From Sulfitobacter sp. M39 (GTDB lineage Bacteria > Pseudomonadota > Alphaproteobacteria > Rhodobacterales > Rhodobacteraceae), in assembly GCF_021735935.1 (NCBI RefSeq), contig NZ_WMDZ01000001.1, positions 1,302,001 through 1,366,000 of the forward strand: 64,000 nt of DNA, read 5' to 3'. The notes under the pieces were generated by a model. The model was not told the origin of the DNA, did no database searches, and saw only the letters and a list, made by a program, of their open reading frames with translations. Positions 1 through 8,527 of this stretch are shown in pieces (within the stretch, counting starts at the first letter, position 1; every line of letters begins with the position of its first letter). Made by a program: the position numbers and the translations under genes.

Positions 1-60
1 GGCAGAGATGCCCGCGATGCCGCCGCCGATCACAAGGATATCGGATGTGTTTTCTGTCAT
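1..60 (-). CDS. FAD-dependent oxidoreductase, N-terminal 20 residues (partial)
   Basis: Only the first 20 codons are inside the window; the gene continues beyond base 1. They read MTENTSDILVIGGGIAGISA, a beta strand followed by GGGIAG, the dinucleotide-binding Rossmann start (GxGxxG) typical of FAD-dependent oxidoreductases. The start is the ATG at 58-60. The next gene upstream on the same strand, a GST, stops at 165, so the two may be co-transcribed. The substrate cannot be told from this fragment. Confidence 0.7.
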   Translation of the reverse strand, partial: MTENTSDILVIGGGIAGISA

Positions 61-164
61 AGGTACCCCCTGTCCCTTGCACCGGTTTCGCGCAGGTCTA
101 TCCCGCCGGCCCCACGTTCCGTGCTTATGGGTGACATGGGCCGGTGGGACGTGCAACCGCGCGG

Positions 165-779
165 TTAGGCATCGGTCTTGCCGCGCGCGGTGGCGCGGCC
201 ATAGGCGGGGCGCGCGTGGATCATCTCGACAAAGCCGGCGAGCGCCGGATAATCCTTGGCGCGGCCCTGCTGCATCGCGATCTCTGCCGGAAAGCTGAGC
301 ATGATATCCGCCGCTGACAATGTATCCTGCACAAAATGCCCCGAGGCCCGCACGCGGCTGTTCATGTAGCTATAATGGTTGTCCAGCTCAGACGTGATGC
401 GCGGATGCAGCGGCGCACCGGCGTCGCCTAAGCGGCTGACATAGAGGTTCAGCAGGATCGGCGTCATCGCGGACCCTTCGGCGAAATGCATCAGTTCAAG
501 GTGCTGCAGATAGGCGGCGCTGTCACGATCCGGTATCATCTCGGGGGCGAAACGGGTGCAGAGCACTTCGGTGATTGCGGCGCTCTCGGCAATCAGCGTG
601 CCGTCAATCTCGACCATGGGGGATTTGCCCAAGGGGTGCACGAGCTTTAGCTCGGGCGGGGCGAGGTTGGTCTTGGCATCGCGGGTATAGGGAATGACAT
701 CATAAGGCGCGCCGATTTCTTCGAGCAGCCACAAAATGCGATGAGAGCGGGACCGGTTCAGGTGGTGGATTTTGATCAT
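165..779 (-). CDS. Glutathione S-transferase family protein
   Basis: A 204-residue protein of normal GST length. The N-terminal half is a thioredoxin-like domain: the start MIKIHHLNRSRSHRILWLLE carries the Ser-rich active-site loop near residues 8-12, and a GKSPMVEIDG segment near 50 supplies the cis-Pro, followed by ESAAI, the glutathione-contacting turn. The C-terminal half is the all-helical GST domain. It probably conjugates or reduces electrophiles in the cytoplasm; the substrate is not predictable. It follows the PepSY gene on the same strand but is separated from it by a strong hairpin at 827-859. Confidence 0.88.
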   Translation of the reverse strand: MIKIHHLNRSRSHRILWLLEEIGAPYDVIPYTRDAKTNLAPPELKLVHPLGKSPMVEIDGTLIAESAAITEVLCTRFAPEMIPDRDSAAYLQHLELMHFAEGSAMTPILLNLYVSRLGDAGAPLHPRITSELDNHYSYMNSRVRASGHFVQDTLSAADIMLSFPAEIAMQQGRAKDYPALAGFVEMIHARPAYGRATARGKTDA

Positions 780-826
780 GACGCTGATGATAGCGTGTTG
801 CAGGCGGATGGGTAGTGGGCATGCAT

Positions 827-859
827 CCCCCGCGCCGTATTTGACAAGCGGCGCGGGGG
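827..859 (-). terminator. GC-rich hairpin downstream of the PepSY gene
   Basis: CCCCCGCGCCG at 827-837 pairs perfectly with CGGCGCGGGGG at 849-859 around an 11-base loop. It lies just past the stop of the PepSY gene and before the GST start. There is no U-run, so it may be a terminator of the low-U kind or only an mRNA-stabilising stem. Confidence 0.5.
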
Positions 860-869
860 GGGCTTTAGG

Positions 870-2255
870 TCAGGTCAGACGGTGGCGCAGCGCGGGTAGG
901 CGCGACAGGATCAACACATCGACCGCCAGCACGCTCAGCAGCACGGCCCCGGCCATGGGAAAGGCCATCGACACGAACAGTCCGACCAGCACGGCACCCT
1001 GCCACAACGGCAGCTCTGACGGCATGGGCGGAGCGGACAGGCGGCCAGCGGCGGTAGGGCGACGCTTCCACCAAAGCACCAGCGCACTGACGCAGAGGAA
1101 CAGCACCGACAGGCAGACCAGCGTATTGGCCAGCACGCTCAGCAGCCCCAAGGTGCCCATGTGCAGCGCAATCCCCACTGCCATGGCTTTGCCCGCAAGC
1201 GAATAATCGGCATAGCGCACATCGACGAGGATATTGCCGCTGTGCCGGTCGATATGCACGGTGCGGTCCGACATCGGGTCGGTGCTGTCGGTGTTCATGG
1301 AATCGCGGCTCAGCGTCCAGACGCCAGTATCGTCCTGCGGCAGGTTCATCTGATAGCGCGCGTCAAAGCCGATCTCGCGCGCCAATGCATCGATGCTGTC
1401 AATGGTGACGGCCCCTGCAATGCCCGCGTCCCCAGCCGCGCTTCCAGAGGCAGGCATCGGCGTTTGCTCAAGCGCCCAAGGCACCTCGCGGCGGTGGTGG
1501 TTCATGCTGGCGTGGATGTCGTCCGATAGGGGCACGGCGTCCCATTTCTCGGCGGGGAACTGGCTCCAGGCTTGCACCATCTTGCCGCCCCAGATGCCCG
1601 CCCACGACAGGCCCGAGATCAGGAACAGCACCAGAAAGGCAGACACCCAGATGCCCACAACGCCATGCAGCGATTTCCACATCGCACGGCCCTTGGTGAA
1701 ACGTGGCACCAGCGTTCCGCGCCAGCCTGCACCGCGGGGCCACCACATATAAAGCCCCGTGGTAATCAGCACCAAGGCGATCGAGGCCGCGGCTTCTATC
1801 ATGCGATCACCGGTCACCCCCAGCATCAGATCACTGTGCATGCCATCCGCGAAATCGTACCAGCCGGACCGACGCGGAAAGCTCTCGATCACCTTGGCCG
1901 TATAGGGATCAACCGCAACCATCACCGCATCCCCATCGTGGTCCACGCGGAACAGGGCCGCCAGATCAGGCGCGCGCGGCGCCACATATTGCACCAGCGT
2001 GCCGCCGGGCACGGCCTCGACCGCGGCTTGCGACTGAGCCGAGACCGACAGAACGGTTTCCTGCACGGTCACCGGGGTATATTCACCGTCGCGCCCGTCA
2101 ATCCAAGCGATCCACAGCATCGCCATGCCGGTTATGGCGAGAACCGACAGAAAGGGCAGCACGAACAGCCCCGCATAGAAATGCCAGCGCCATGCAGCAA
2201 AGTAGAGTTTGTTCACGCCGCCGTCGGGCTGCGTGGTTTGGGTAGGGGTCGTCAT
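870..2255 (-). CDS. PepSY-associated membrane protein (putative ferric/siderophore reductase-like)
   Basis: A 461-residue inner-membrane protein. The N-terminus has the PepSY_TM signature (KLYFAAWRWHFYAGLFVLPF, then a long hydrophobic helix), a periplasmic PepSY-like part around residues 60-150, more helices near 180-215 (WKSLHGVVGIWVSAFLVLF) and three clustered helices at the C-terminus. Proteins of this family often sit with TonB receptors or metal homeostasis genes and are thought to act in iron or copper handling. The small exported protein just upstream (stop at 2324) is on the same strand and probably in the same transcript. Confidence 0.82.
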   Translation of the reverse strand: MTTPTQTTQPDGGVNKLYFAAWRWHFYAGLFVLPFLSVLAITGMAMLWIAWIDGRDGEYTPVTVQETVLSVSAQSQAAVEAVPGGTLVQYVAPRAPDLAALFRVDHDGDAVMVAVDPYTAKVIESFPRRSGWYDFADGMHSDLMLGVTGDRMIEAAASIALVLITTGLYMWWPRGAGWRGTLVPRFTKGRAMWKSLHGVVGIWVSAFLVLFLISGLSWAGIWGGKMVQAWSQFPAEKWDAVPLSDDIHASMNHHRREVPWALEQTPMPASGSAAGDAGIAGAVTIDSIDALAREIGFDARYQMNLPQDDTGVWTLSRDSMNTDSTDPMSDRTVHIDRHSGNILVDVRYADYSLAGKAMAVGIALHMGTLGLLSVLANTLVCLSVLFLCVSALVLWWKRRPTAAGRLSAPPMPSELPLWQGAVLVGLFVSMAFPMAGAVLLSVLAVDVLILSRLPALRHRLT

Positions 2256-2323
2256 ATGAGGGCTCCAAGCCTAAGGGCCTGCATCATCGGCAGGCGGAAA
2301 GAATGAACAGATGGGATAGATGT

Positions 2324-2689
2324 TCAGACTTGGGGCGGGGCGCGGGTCAGCCGGCTGGGGTCAGGCTTGCGTGTGTGCAGCAGCCGTTTCGCCACAAAGC
2401 GCAGGGTTTGCGTTTTCTCAAGCACGGGAACGGGCAGGCCGGTGACCGCTTGGGGCAGCGCCATGGCACCGATCAGACGGCAGGTCTTACAATCGGCCAT
2501 AGTGCCTGAGTGCGGGCTATCACCGGTGCCGCAGAGGTCCGCCAGCGCGCCGCCATTGGCAACATAGGCTTGCAGCTCGGGCGACAGGTCTACGGGCGCG
2601 AAACGATGCGCAAACCCCGATGTCGCAAGCGACAGCAGCACCAGAACGGTGGCAAGCAGCTGGCAGGGGAAGGCGGGCAGAAAGCGCAT
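2324..2689 (-). CDS. Small exported DUF2946-like protein
   Basis: 121 residues if translation starts at the ATG at 2687-2689 (MRFLPAFPCQLLATVLVLLS), which gives a clean signal peptide ending near ATSGFA; the open frame extends further upstream but that part has no export signal and looks non-coding. The mature part has a CGTGDS segment and a CKTC motif, as in DUF2946-type proteins found beside PepSY and TonB genes in proteobacteria. A metal-related role is only inferred from this context. Confidence 0.6.
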   Translation of the reverse strand: MRFLPAFPCQLLATVLVLLSLATSGFAHRFAPVDLSPELQAYVANGGALADLCGTGDSPHSGTMADCKTCRLIGAMALPQAVTGLPVPVLEKTQTLRFVAKRLLHTRKPDPSRLTRAPPQV

Positions 2690-2764
2690 GTGCCTTCTGT
2701 AGGCAGCTTGGTTGCCCCACACCAGATGCGTTTTGTCGCAAGACGGGTCACTGCGGTGATTTCG

Positions 2765-2797
2765 CAACAAAAAAGGCCCCGCGGATGCGAGGCCTTT
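2765..2797 (-). terminator. Rho-independent terminator of the purine operon
   Basis: On the minus strand AAAGGCC pairs with GGCCTTT (stem 2772-2797), followed directly by a T-run (the A-run at 2765-2774 of the plus strand). It lies 25 bases past the stop of the BMP-type binding-protein gene and is a textbook end to the operon. Confidence 0.85.
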
Positions 2798-2821
2798 GAT
2801 CGTGTCAGGTCAGTGTCCGGC

Positions 2822-3895
2822 TTAGTTCGGAATGTCGCCCTTGATGCCTTCGACATAGAAGTTCATGCCCGCCAGCGTGCCGTCATCGGCTGTTTCGCCT
2901 TCCGCCAGGAAATCGGAACCGTCCTGCTTTTTCAGCGGGCCGGTGAACGGGTGGTAGGACCCATCCGCGATCGATGCTTTCAGCGCCAGCGCTTCCTCTT
3001 TCACATCAGCAGGCACGGCGTCCGTAATCTCGCCGATACCAACCATGCCGGCACCGATGCCGTCCCATGTGTCTGTGCTTTCCCATGTGCCATCCATGAC
3101 CGCTTTGGTGCGGGCAATGTAATAGGGGGCCCAATCGTCAATGATCGACGAGACGCGCGGCTTGGGCGCGTATTGCGCCATGTCGGACGCCTGACCAAAG
3201 GTGATCACGTCGCCCGCTTCTTGCGCCGCCGCCTGAGGTGCTGTGGAATCGGTGTGCTGCAGGACGACATCCGCACCCTGTTCGATCAGAACCTTGGCCG
3301 CATCTGCTTCTTTGGCGGGGTCAAACCATGTGTAGGCCCAAACAATCTTGAACTCGACATCGGGGTTCACCTTCTTGGCGTGGATATAGGCCGAGTTGAT
3401 GCCACGGATCACTTCGGGGATCGGGAAGGACCCGATATAGCCGATGATGTTCGATTTGGTCATCTTGCCTGCGATGTGGCCCTGAATGGCGCGGCCTTCG
3501 TAGAAACGTGCGGAATAGGTCGACACGTTGTCGGCGCGCTTGTAGCCGGTGGCGTGCTCGAATTTCACATCCGGAAATTTGGCCGCGATGTTGATGGTCG
3601 GGTCCATATAGCCAAACGAGGTGGTAAAGATCAGATCCGCACCGTCCAATGCCATCTGCGTCATCACACGCTCGGAATCGGGGCCCTCGGCCACGCTCTC
3701 GACAAACACGGTTTCGACCGCGTCGCCGAATTCCTTTTCGACAGCCAAACGACCTTGGTTGTGTTCATAGGTCCAGCCGCCATCGCCGACGGGGCCAACA
3801 AAGACAAAGCCGACCTTGGTCTTGTCCTGGGCATAGGCCCCGCCTGCAAGCCCAAGCGCCAAAGCCGCGCTGGCCATAAGTGTGGTGAATTTCAT
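2822..3895 (-). CDS. BMP-family ABC transporter substrate-binding protein (purine/nucleoside type)
   Basis: A 357-residue periplasmic binding protein of the Bmp (PnrA/Med) family. A signal peptide with an AYA cleavage site ends near residue 22, followed by KVGFVFVGPVGDGGWTYEHN, the characteristic first strand and loop of Bmp lipoproteins. Family members bind nucleosides or purines. Last gene of the module, 53 bases after the permease and followed by a terminator. With xanthine dehydrogenase genes at the other end of the module, a xanthine or other purine base is the likely ligand, but this is inference. A GGGGA Shine-Dalgarno precedes the ATG. Confidence 0.92.
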   Translation of the reverse strand: MKFTTLMASAALALGLAGGAYAQDKTKVGFVFVGPVGDGGWTYEHNQGRLAVEKEFGDAVETVFVESVAEGPDSERVMTQMALDGADLIFTTSFGYMDPTINIAAKFPDVKFEHATGYKRADNVSTYSARFYEGRAIQGHIAGKMTKSNIIGYIGSFPIPEVIRGINSAYIHAKKVNPDVEFKIVWAYTWFDPAKEADAAKVLIEQGADVVLQHTDSTAPQAAAQEAGDVITFGQASDMAQYAPKPRVSSIIDDWAPYYIARTKAVMDGTWESTDTWDGIGAGMVGIGEITDAVPADVKEEALALKASIADGSYHPFTGPLKKQDGSDFLAEGETADDGTLAGMNFYVEGIKGDIPN

Positions 3896-3948
3896 AACGT
3901 AGTCCCCTGAGTAACGCGCCTTTTTTGCGGGCGCTTGAAGATATGCCC

Positions 3949-4869
3949 CTAGTTTGAGGCGTGGAAAATGCGGCCCAGCGATGCCGGAGCAGCGCTTTTA
4001 TCCGCAGAAAGGATCACCAGTACAAGGATGGTGATGATGTAGGGTGACATTGCCAGATACTCGACTGGAATAGCAACGCCGGCACCCTGCAGATTTAGTT
4101 GAAGCTGCGTGATACCGCCAAAAAGATAGGCACCCAGCAACAGCCGCCAGGGCTTCCAGCTGGCAAAAACAACCAACGCAAGGGCGATCCAGCCCACACC
4201 GGCGGTCATGCCTTCGGTCCATTGGGGCACGCGGATCAGGCTGATGTAGGCCCCGCCCAGACCGGCACAGGCCCCGCCAAACATGATCGCCAGCGTGCGG
4301 ATGCGCACCACCTTATAGCCAAGGGCGTGGGCCGCTTCGTGGCTTTCGCCAACAGCGCGCAGGATCAGCCCCATGCGGGTGAATTTCAGCACAGCCCAAA
4401 CGGCGACGACCAGCGCAAAGCCCAAGTACAGAATAATGTCATGGGAAAAGAAGATCGGCCCGATGACGGGGATGTCATGCAGCGGGCCAAAGTTCACATC
4501 CGGCAGGCGCGGCGGTTTGATCCCGACATAGCTCTGCCCCAGCAAAGCCGAAAACCCCAGCCCGAACAGCGTCAGCGCCAACCCCGATGCCACTTGATTG
4601 GCCAGCGTGATCTGGGTCAGAAAGGCGAACAGCAGGCTCAGCAACGCGCCCCCCACGGCGGCGGCCGCAAAGCCCAACAGGGGCGATCCGGTTTCAACGG
4701 CCGTGGCAAAGCCGCAGATCGCGCCAATGATCATCATCCCTTCGACGCCAAGGTTCAGCACGCCGGATTTCTCGACCACCAACTCGCCCAAAGCGGCAAA
4801 GATCAGCGGCGTCGCCGCCACCAGAAAGCCCGCGACAAAGAGCACCGGATTGATTGCAGACAGATCCAT
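3949..4869 (-). CDS. ABC transporter permease, NupQ/YufQ type
   Basis: A 306-residue inner-membrane permease of the branched-chain amino acid/nucleoside type. It has about eight hydrophobic segments and the conserved EKSGVLNLGVEGMMIIGA stretch near residues 33-50 that is diagnostic of the nucleoside-transporter permease pair. Its ATG overlaps the stop of the preceding permease by one base (TAATG), so the two are translationally coupled and presumably form the heterodimeric channel. Confidence 0.92.
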   Translation of the reverse strand: MDLSAINPVLFVAGFLVAATPLIFAALGELVVEKSGVLNLGVEGMMIIGAICGFATAVETGSPLLGFAAAAVGGALLSLLFAFLTQITLANQVASGLALTLFGLGFSALLGQSYVGIKPPRLPDVNFGPLHDIPVIGPIFFSHDIILYLGFALVVAVWAVLKFTRMGLILRAVGESHEAAHALGYKVVRIRTLAIMFGGACAGLGGAYISLIRVPQWTEGMTAGVGWIALALVVFASWKPWRLLLGAYLFGGITQLQLNLQGAGVAIPVEYLAMSPYIITILVLVILSADKSAAPASLGRIFHASN

Positions 4870-5951
4870 TACGCGACCTCCGTCCGGCCAAGGCGCAGCC
4901 GGTAATGGGTGAAAAGATCAAAGGCGAGCAGGAAGAACAGCAACATCCCCTGAAACACCTGAATGGCGGCGGCAGGCAGACCCAACTGGCTTTGCGCGAT
5001 GTCGCCTCCGATATAGGTCAGCGCCATCAGGCCACCGGCCAGCAGGATACCCACCGGATGCAACCGCCCCAGAAAGGCGACGATGATCGCGGTGAACCCG
5101 TAGCCCACGTTAAAATCGATGGTGATCTGCCCCGCAGGGCCCGCGACCTCGAACATGCCTGCCAGACCGGCCAGCAGACCCGACATGCCCATGCAGAACA
5201 ACACCAGCCGCGTCGGGTTCACGCCGGAAAACCGCGCCGCCCGCGGTGCCTCGCCGGTCACGCGGATGGCAAAGCCCAACCGGTGCCGCGCCAGCAACAC
5301 ATAGGCAAAGATCACCGCGATCAGGGCCGCAACCACCCCCCAATGCATCCCCGATCCCGCGATCAACTCGCCATTATGGGCCGAGGCGTATTGCTGCAGG
5401 TTGCGACTGCCCGGAAAGCCGAAGCCTTCGGGGTTTTTCAGCAATCCAAGACTGACAGAGGCGAGGAATTGTTCCGCCACATAGACCAGCATCAATGACA
5501 CCAGGATCTCGTTCGTCCCGAATTTGACCTTGAGCACGGCAGGGATCATGGCCCAGACCCATCCGCCAAGCGCGCCTGCAAGCACCATCACCGGAAAGAT
5601 AAAAACACTCTCTGCGGGGTAGAAGGCCAGACCTGCACCGGCACCGCAAATGGCCCCCATGATGTACTGGCCCTCGGCCCCGATGTTCCAGATCCCCGCC
5701 TTGAACCCCAGCGACAGGCCAATGGCGATCAAGACCAGGGGCGCCCCTTTCACCAGCAGTTGCGGGCGATAGTAAAAGGCGAAATCGCCGAACAGCGGCT
5801 CCCAGAAAATCGTCATGATCGACGCCACAGGGTCTTTGCCAAGCACTGCGAACAGCGCGCCGCCAAAAACCATCGTTGCAATCACCGCCAGAACCGGCGT
5901 TGCATAGGAAAACGCCCGGCTGGCCTGCGGCCGTTTCTCAAGCCGCATCAT
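4869..5951 (-). CDS. ABC transporter permease, NupP/YufP type
   Basis: A 360-residue inner-membrane permease, partner of the following one. It has a cytoplasmic N-terminus, about ten hydrophobic segments, the family stretch GFKAGIWNIGAEGQYIMGAI near residues 83-102, and FGTNEILVSLML in the middle. It is separated from the upstream ATPase gene by 87 bases that hold a repeat-like hairpin, the only sizeable gap apart from that before the binding-protein gene. Confidence 0.92.
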   Translation of the reverse strand: MMRLEKRPQASRAFSYATPVLAVIATMVFGGALFAVLGKDPVASIMTIFWEPLFGDFAFYYRPQLLVKGAPLVLIAIGLSLGFKAGIWNIGAEGQYIMGAICGAGAGLAFYPAESVFIFPVMVLAGALGGWVWAMIPAVLKVKFGTNEILVSLMLVYVAEQFLASVSLGLLKNPEGFGFPGSRNLQQYASAHNGELIAGSGMHWGVVAALIAVIFAYVLLARHRLGFAIRVTGEAPRAARFSGVNPTRLVLFCMGMSGLLAGLAGMFEVAGPAGQITIDFNVGYGFTAIIVAFLGRLHPVGILLAGGLMALTYIGGDIAQSQLGLPAAAIQVFQGMLLFFLLAFDLFTHYRLRLGRTEVA

Positions 5952-5976
5952 GCCGCGCCCCAGTTCTTGTCATCTG

Positions 5977-6028
5977 CTTCATTTTGCAAGGAAAACTCCA
6001 CGGGGGTGTGGGGGTGTGAAACCCCCGC
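5977..6028. repeat. Short palindromic repeat element in the purine operon (copy 1)
   Basis: This 87-base gap between the ATPase and permease genes holds CTTCATTTTGC at 5977-5987 and a GGGGGTGTGAAACCCCC palindrome at 6010-6026. The same 11-mer occurs at 19902-19912 and, inverted, at 19874-19884 in the element after hisG, so this looks like a copy of a dispersed intergenic repeat. It could modulate expression of the downstream part of the operon. Confidence 0.5.
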
Positions 6029-6038
6029 AAGCAACGAG

Positions 6039-7559
6039 TCAAACATGCGCCACCTCCATCCCGTGGGCCCCGCCCATCATCAATCCGATCTCGTCCACCG
6101 TCAGCCCTGCCGCGGCGCGTGGCTCCGACAGGCGGCCCTCGTTCAGCGCGGCGAAGCGGTCCGAAATTTCCATCAGCTCGTCCAGATCCTGACTGATCAC
6201 GATCACCGCTGTGCCATTCTCGGCCAGATCCAGCAGCGCCTGCCGGATCGCGGCCGCGGCAGAGGCATCGACCCCCCATGTGGGTTGGTTGACCACCAGC
6301 ACCTGCGGATTTTGTAACACCTCACGGCCGATGACGAATTTTTGCAGGTTCCCGCCCGACAGTGACCGCGCGGCATTGCCGGGGCCGGGGGTGCGGACGT
6401 CGAAATCGGCGATGATACGTTCGGCAAACCGTTTGGCGGCGGGCCAGTTCAACATGCCGCGGCGCTCCAGCTTTTCGCGCACGGCACCGGTTAACATCGC
6501 ATTCTCGGTCAGGGACATATCAGGGGCGGCGGCATGGCCAAGCCGTTCTTCCGGCGCGGTCAGGATACCAAGGCGGCGGCGCGCGGTGGGGCCAAGCTGG
6601 CCCACGTCCTGACCCTCGAACCCGATCATGCCAGCGGCGGTCAGCAGCTCGCCCGACAGGGCCGACAGCAATTCATCCTGCCCGTTGCCCGCCACGCCAC
6701 CGATGCCCAGAATCTCGCCCGCGCGGACTTGCACGGTGATGTCACGCAGCGGCATCCCGAATGAACTCGGCGAAGGTGCCGACAGTCCCTTCAGGTCCAG
6801 CTTGACCGCGCCCGGAGTCTTGCCTGCGCGGGTCGGTGTCTTGAGCGTGCTGCCCACCATCATCTCCGCCATATCCCGTGCCGTCGTCTCGGACGGGGTG
6901 CAATGGCCCACCACTTTGCCCAAACGCAGGATCGTGGCGCTGTCACACAGGCTGCGGATCTCTTCGAGCTTGTGCGAGATATAGAGGATCGCAGTGCCCT
7001 CGGCGCTGAGCTTGCGCAGGGTTTTGAACAGAATTTCAACCTCTTGCGGGGTCAGAACGCTGGTGGGTTCATCCATGATCAACAGTTTGGGGTCTTGCAG
7101 CAGGCAGCGGATGATCTCGACCCGTTGGCGTTCACCGGCCGAAAGGTCGCCGACGATGCGGTCGGGGGCCAGCGGCAGGCCGTAGGCCTCGGACACGTCG
7201 CGGATCTGCTTGCTGAGGGTGCGCAGCTTGGGCGCGTTCTCCATCCCCAGAGCGATGTTTTCGGCCACGCTCAGCGCGTCGAACAGTGAGAAATGCTGGA
7301 ACACCATGCCCACACCGGCGGCGCGTGCGGCGCGGGGCTCGTGCGGGGCAAAGCTGGTGCCGTGCATCTGCATCGTGCCGCTATCGGGTTTGACTAGCCC
7401 ATAGATCATCTTGACCAGCGTCGACTTGCCCGCGCCGTTTTCCCCCAGCAGCGCGTGGACCTCGCCCGGCGCGATCCGCAATGACACGTCATCATTGGCG
7501 ACAACACCGGGGTAGGCTTTGGTCAGCCCGGAAAGCGCCAGAAGGGGCGTGTCGGTCAT
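6039..7559 (-). CDS. ABC transporter ATP-binding protein, two NBDs (NupO/YufO type)
   Basis: A 506-residue double-ATPase subunit like RbsA/YufO. The first domain has Walker A GENGAGKST near residue 38, LSAGERQR signature and IMDEPT Walker B. The second half begins near 260, has a degenerate P-loop (GGVAGNGQDE), signature SGGNLQK and NQPTWGVD in place of the usual DEPT, as usual for the second domain in this family. It energises the two downstream permeases. Its ATG overlaps the xdhC stop (ATGA), tying the transporter to the xanthine dehydrogenase genes. Confidence 0.93.
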   Translation of the reverse strand: MTDTPLLALSGLTKAYPGVVANDDVSLRIAPGEVHALLGENGAGKSTLVKMIYGLVKPDSGTMQMHGTSFAPHEPRAARAAGVGMVFQHFSLFDALSVAENIALGMENAPKLRTLSKQIRDVSEAYGLPLAPDRIVGDLSAGERQRVEIIRCLLQDPKLLIMDEPTSVLTPQEVEILFKTLRKLSAEGTAILYISHKLEEIRSLCDSATILRLGKVVGHCTPSETTARDMAEMMVGSTLKTPTRAGKTPGAVKLDLKGLSAPSPSSFGMPLRDITVQVRAGEILGIGGVAGNGQDELLSALSGELLTAAGMIGFEGQDVGQLGPTARRRLGILTAPEERLGHAAAPDMSLTENAMLTGAVREKLERRGMLNWPAAKRFAERIIADFDVRTPGPGNAARSLSGGNLQKFVIGREVLQNPQVLVVNQPTWGVDASAAAAIRQALLDLAENGTAVIVISQDLDELMEISDRFAALNEGRLSEPRAAAGLTVDEIGLMMGGAHGMEVAHV

Positions 7560-8527
7560 GCGCAGCGTTCCTTTTGTGTCAAACGAACCTGTTTATTCGT
7601 GCGGGCGGGTTCAAATTGCAAGAGTTGCGTGGCCACCCCAAGCGCAATCGCTTGAGGATGCTTGCCAAATTGCCGCGCGCCGATAGGGCAGGTGATGCGG
7701 GCGATCTGTTCGGGGGCATGACCAAGGGAGGCCAGACGGCCGCGAAACCGCGCCCATTTCGTGTCTGACCCGATCAACCCGCCGAACGCGAAATCGCGTT
7801 GCAGCAAGCGGTGGCACAGGTCCAGATCGTCGTCATGGGCCGGTGTCATGATGAAATGCGCGGCGTCATCTTCGGCGCTGTGCAGCGCGGTACCCCAAGG
7901 GCCATCGTCGCCGCTGACACCCTCTGGCAGATCGTCCAGATAACCGGGGCGCGGGTCGGCGAGTGTAACGCGAAACTGCGGCAGCGGGGCCAGTATACGT
8001 GCCAGCGCGCTGCCGACATGGCCCGCGCCGTGGATGACCACTTGCCGCGCGGGCTGCCACAGCGGCTCTGCCAGCCAGCCGCCGTGCAGGGTAATGGCGA
8101 GCGGTGTCGTGCCGCCACTGGCACGGTCGATCTTGGCGCGAAAACTGTCTGCAAGGGGCGGGGCCGCCGGATCGACGGCGCGCAGGTAGATGTCGGTGTA
8201 GGTGTCGGGCAGGGCTTCGACTGTGGCGGCGTCGAAACGCTCTGTCACGACTGTCACCGCCCCGCCGCAGCATTGGTTCATCGCGGGCCCAAGGGCGGCG
8301 CGGGTCAGCTTGCTGCGGGGGCCACCGGCGAGCATGGCCGCGCCGTCGCGCATAGATTGTAGCTCAAGCTGGCCGCCGCCGATGGTGCCGGACGCACCGC
8401 CGGCCCAGACCAGCATCGCCGTGCCCGCCGGACGCGGGGCAGAGCCTTTGACCTGCACCACAACGATGCGCGCCACCGTGCCATGCGCGGCAACGGCCTG
8501 CGCCAGGGCTGCGCGGTCAAAGGGCAT
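7556..8527 (-). CDS. xdhC: Xanthine dehydrogenase accessory protein XdhC
   Basis: A 323-residue XdhC-family protein, which binds molybdenum cofactor, helps its sulfuration and inserts it into xanthine dehydrogenase. Visible features: VVVQVKGSAPRPAGTAMLVW near the N-terminus, GGGQLE, a CCGGAV motif near residue 88 and a Rossmann-like VIHGAGHVGSALARIL in the middle. I chose the ATG at 8525-8527 ([10 protein letters not shown]), preceded by GGGAAGG, over a TTG 15 bases upstream. It overlaps the end of xdhB by 11 bases and the ATPase start by four. Confidence 0.92.
   Translation of the reverse strand: MPFDRAALAQAVAAHGTVARIVVVQVKGSAPRPAGTAMLVWAGGASGTIGGGQLELQSMRDGAAMLAGGPRSKLTRAALGPAMNQCCGGAVTVVTERFDAATVEALPDTYTDIYLRAVDPAAPPLADSFRAKIDRASGGTTPLAITLHGGWLAEPLWQPARQVVIHGAGHVGSALARILAPLPQFRVTLADPRPGYLDDLPEGVSGDDGPWGTALHSAEDDAAHFIMTPAHDDDLDLCHRLLQRDFAFGGLIGSDTKWARFRGRLASLGHAPEQIARITCPIGARQFGKHPQAIALGVATQLLQFEPARTNKQVRLTQKERCA

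Noticed and set aside
2510..3910. 466-codon plus-strand frame opposite the BMP-type binding protein
   Set aside because: The minus-strand protein has a signal peptide and clear family motifs; the plus-strand translation has neither.
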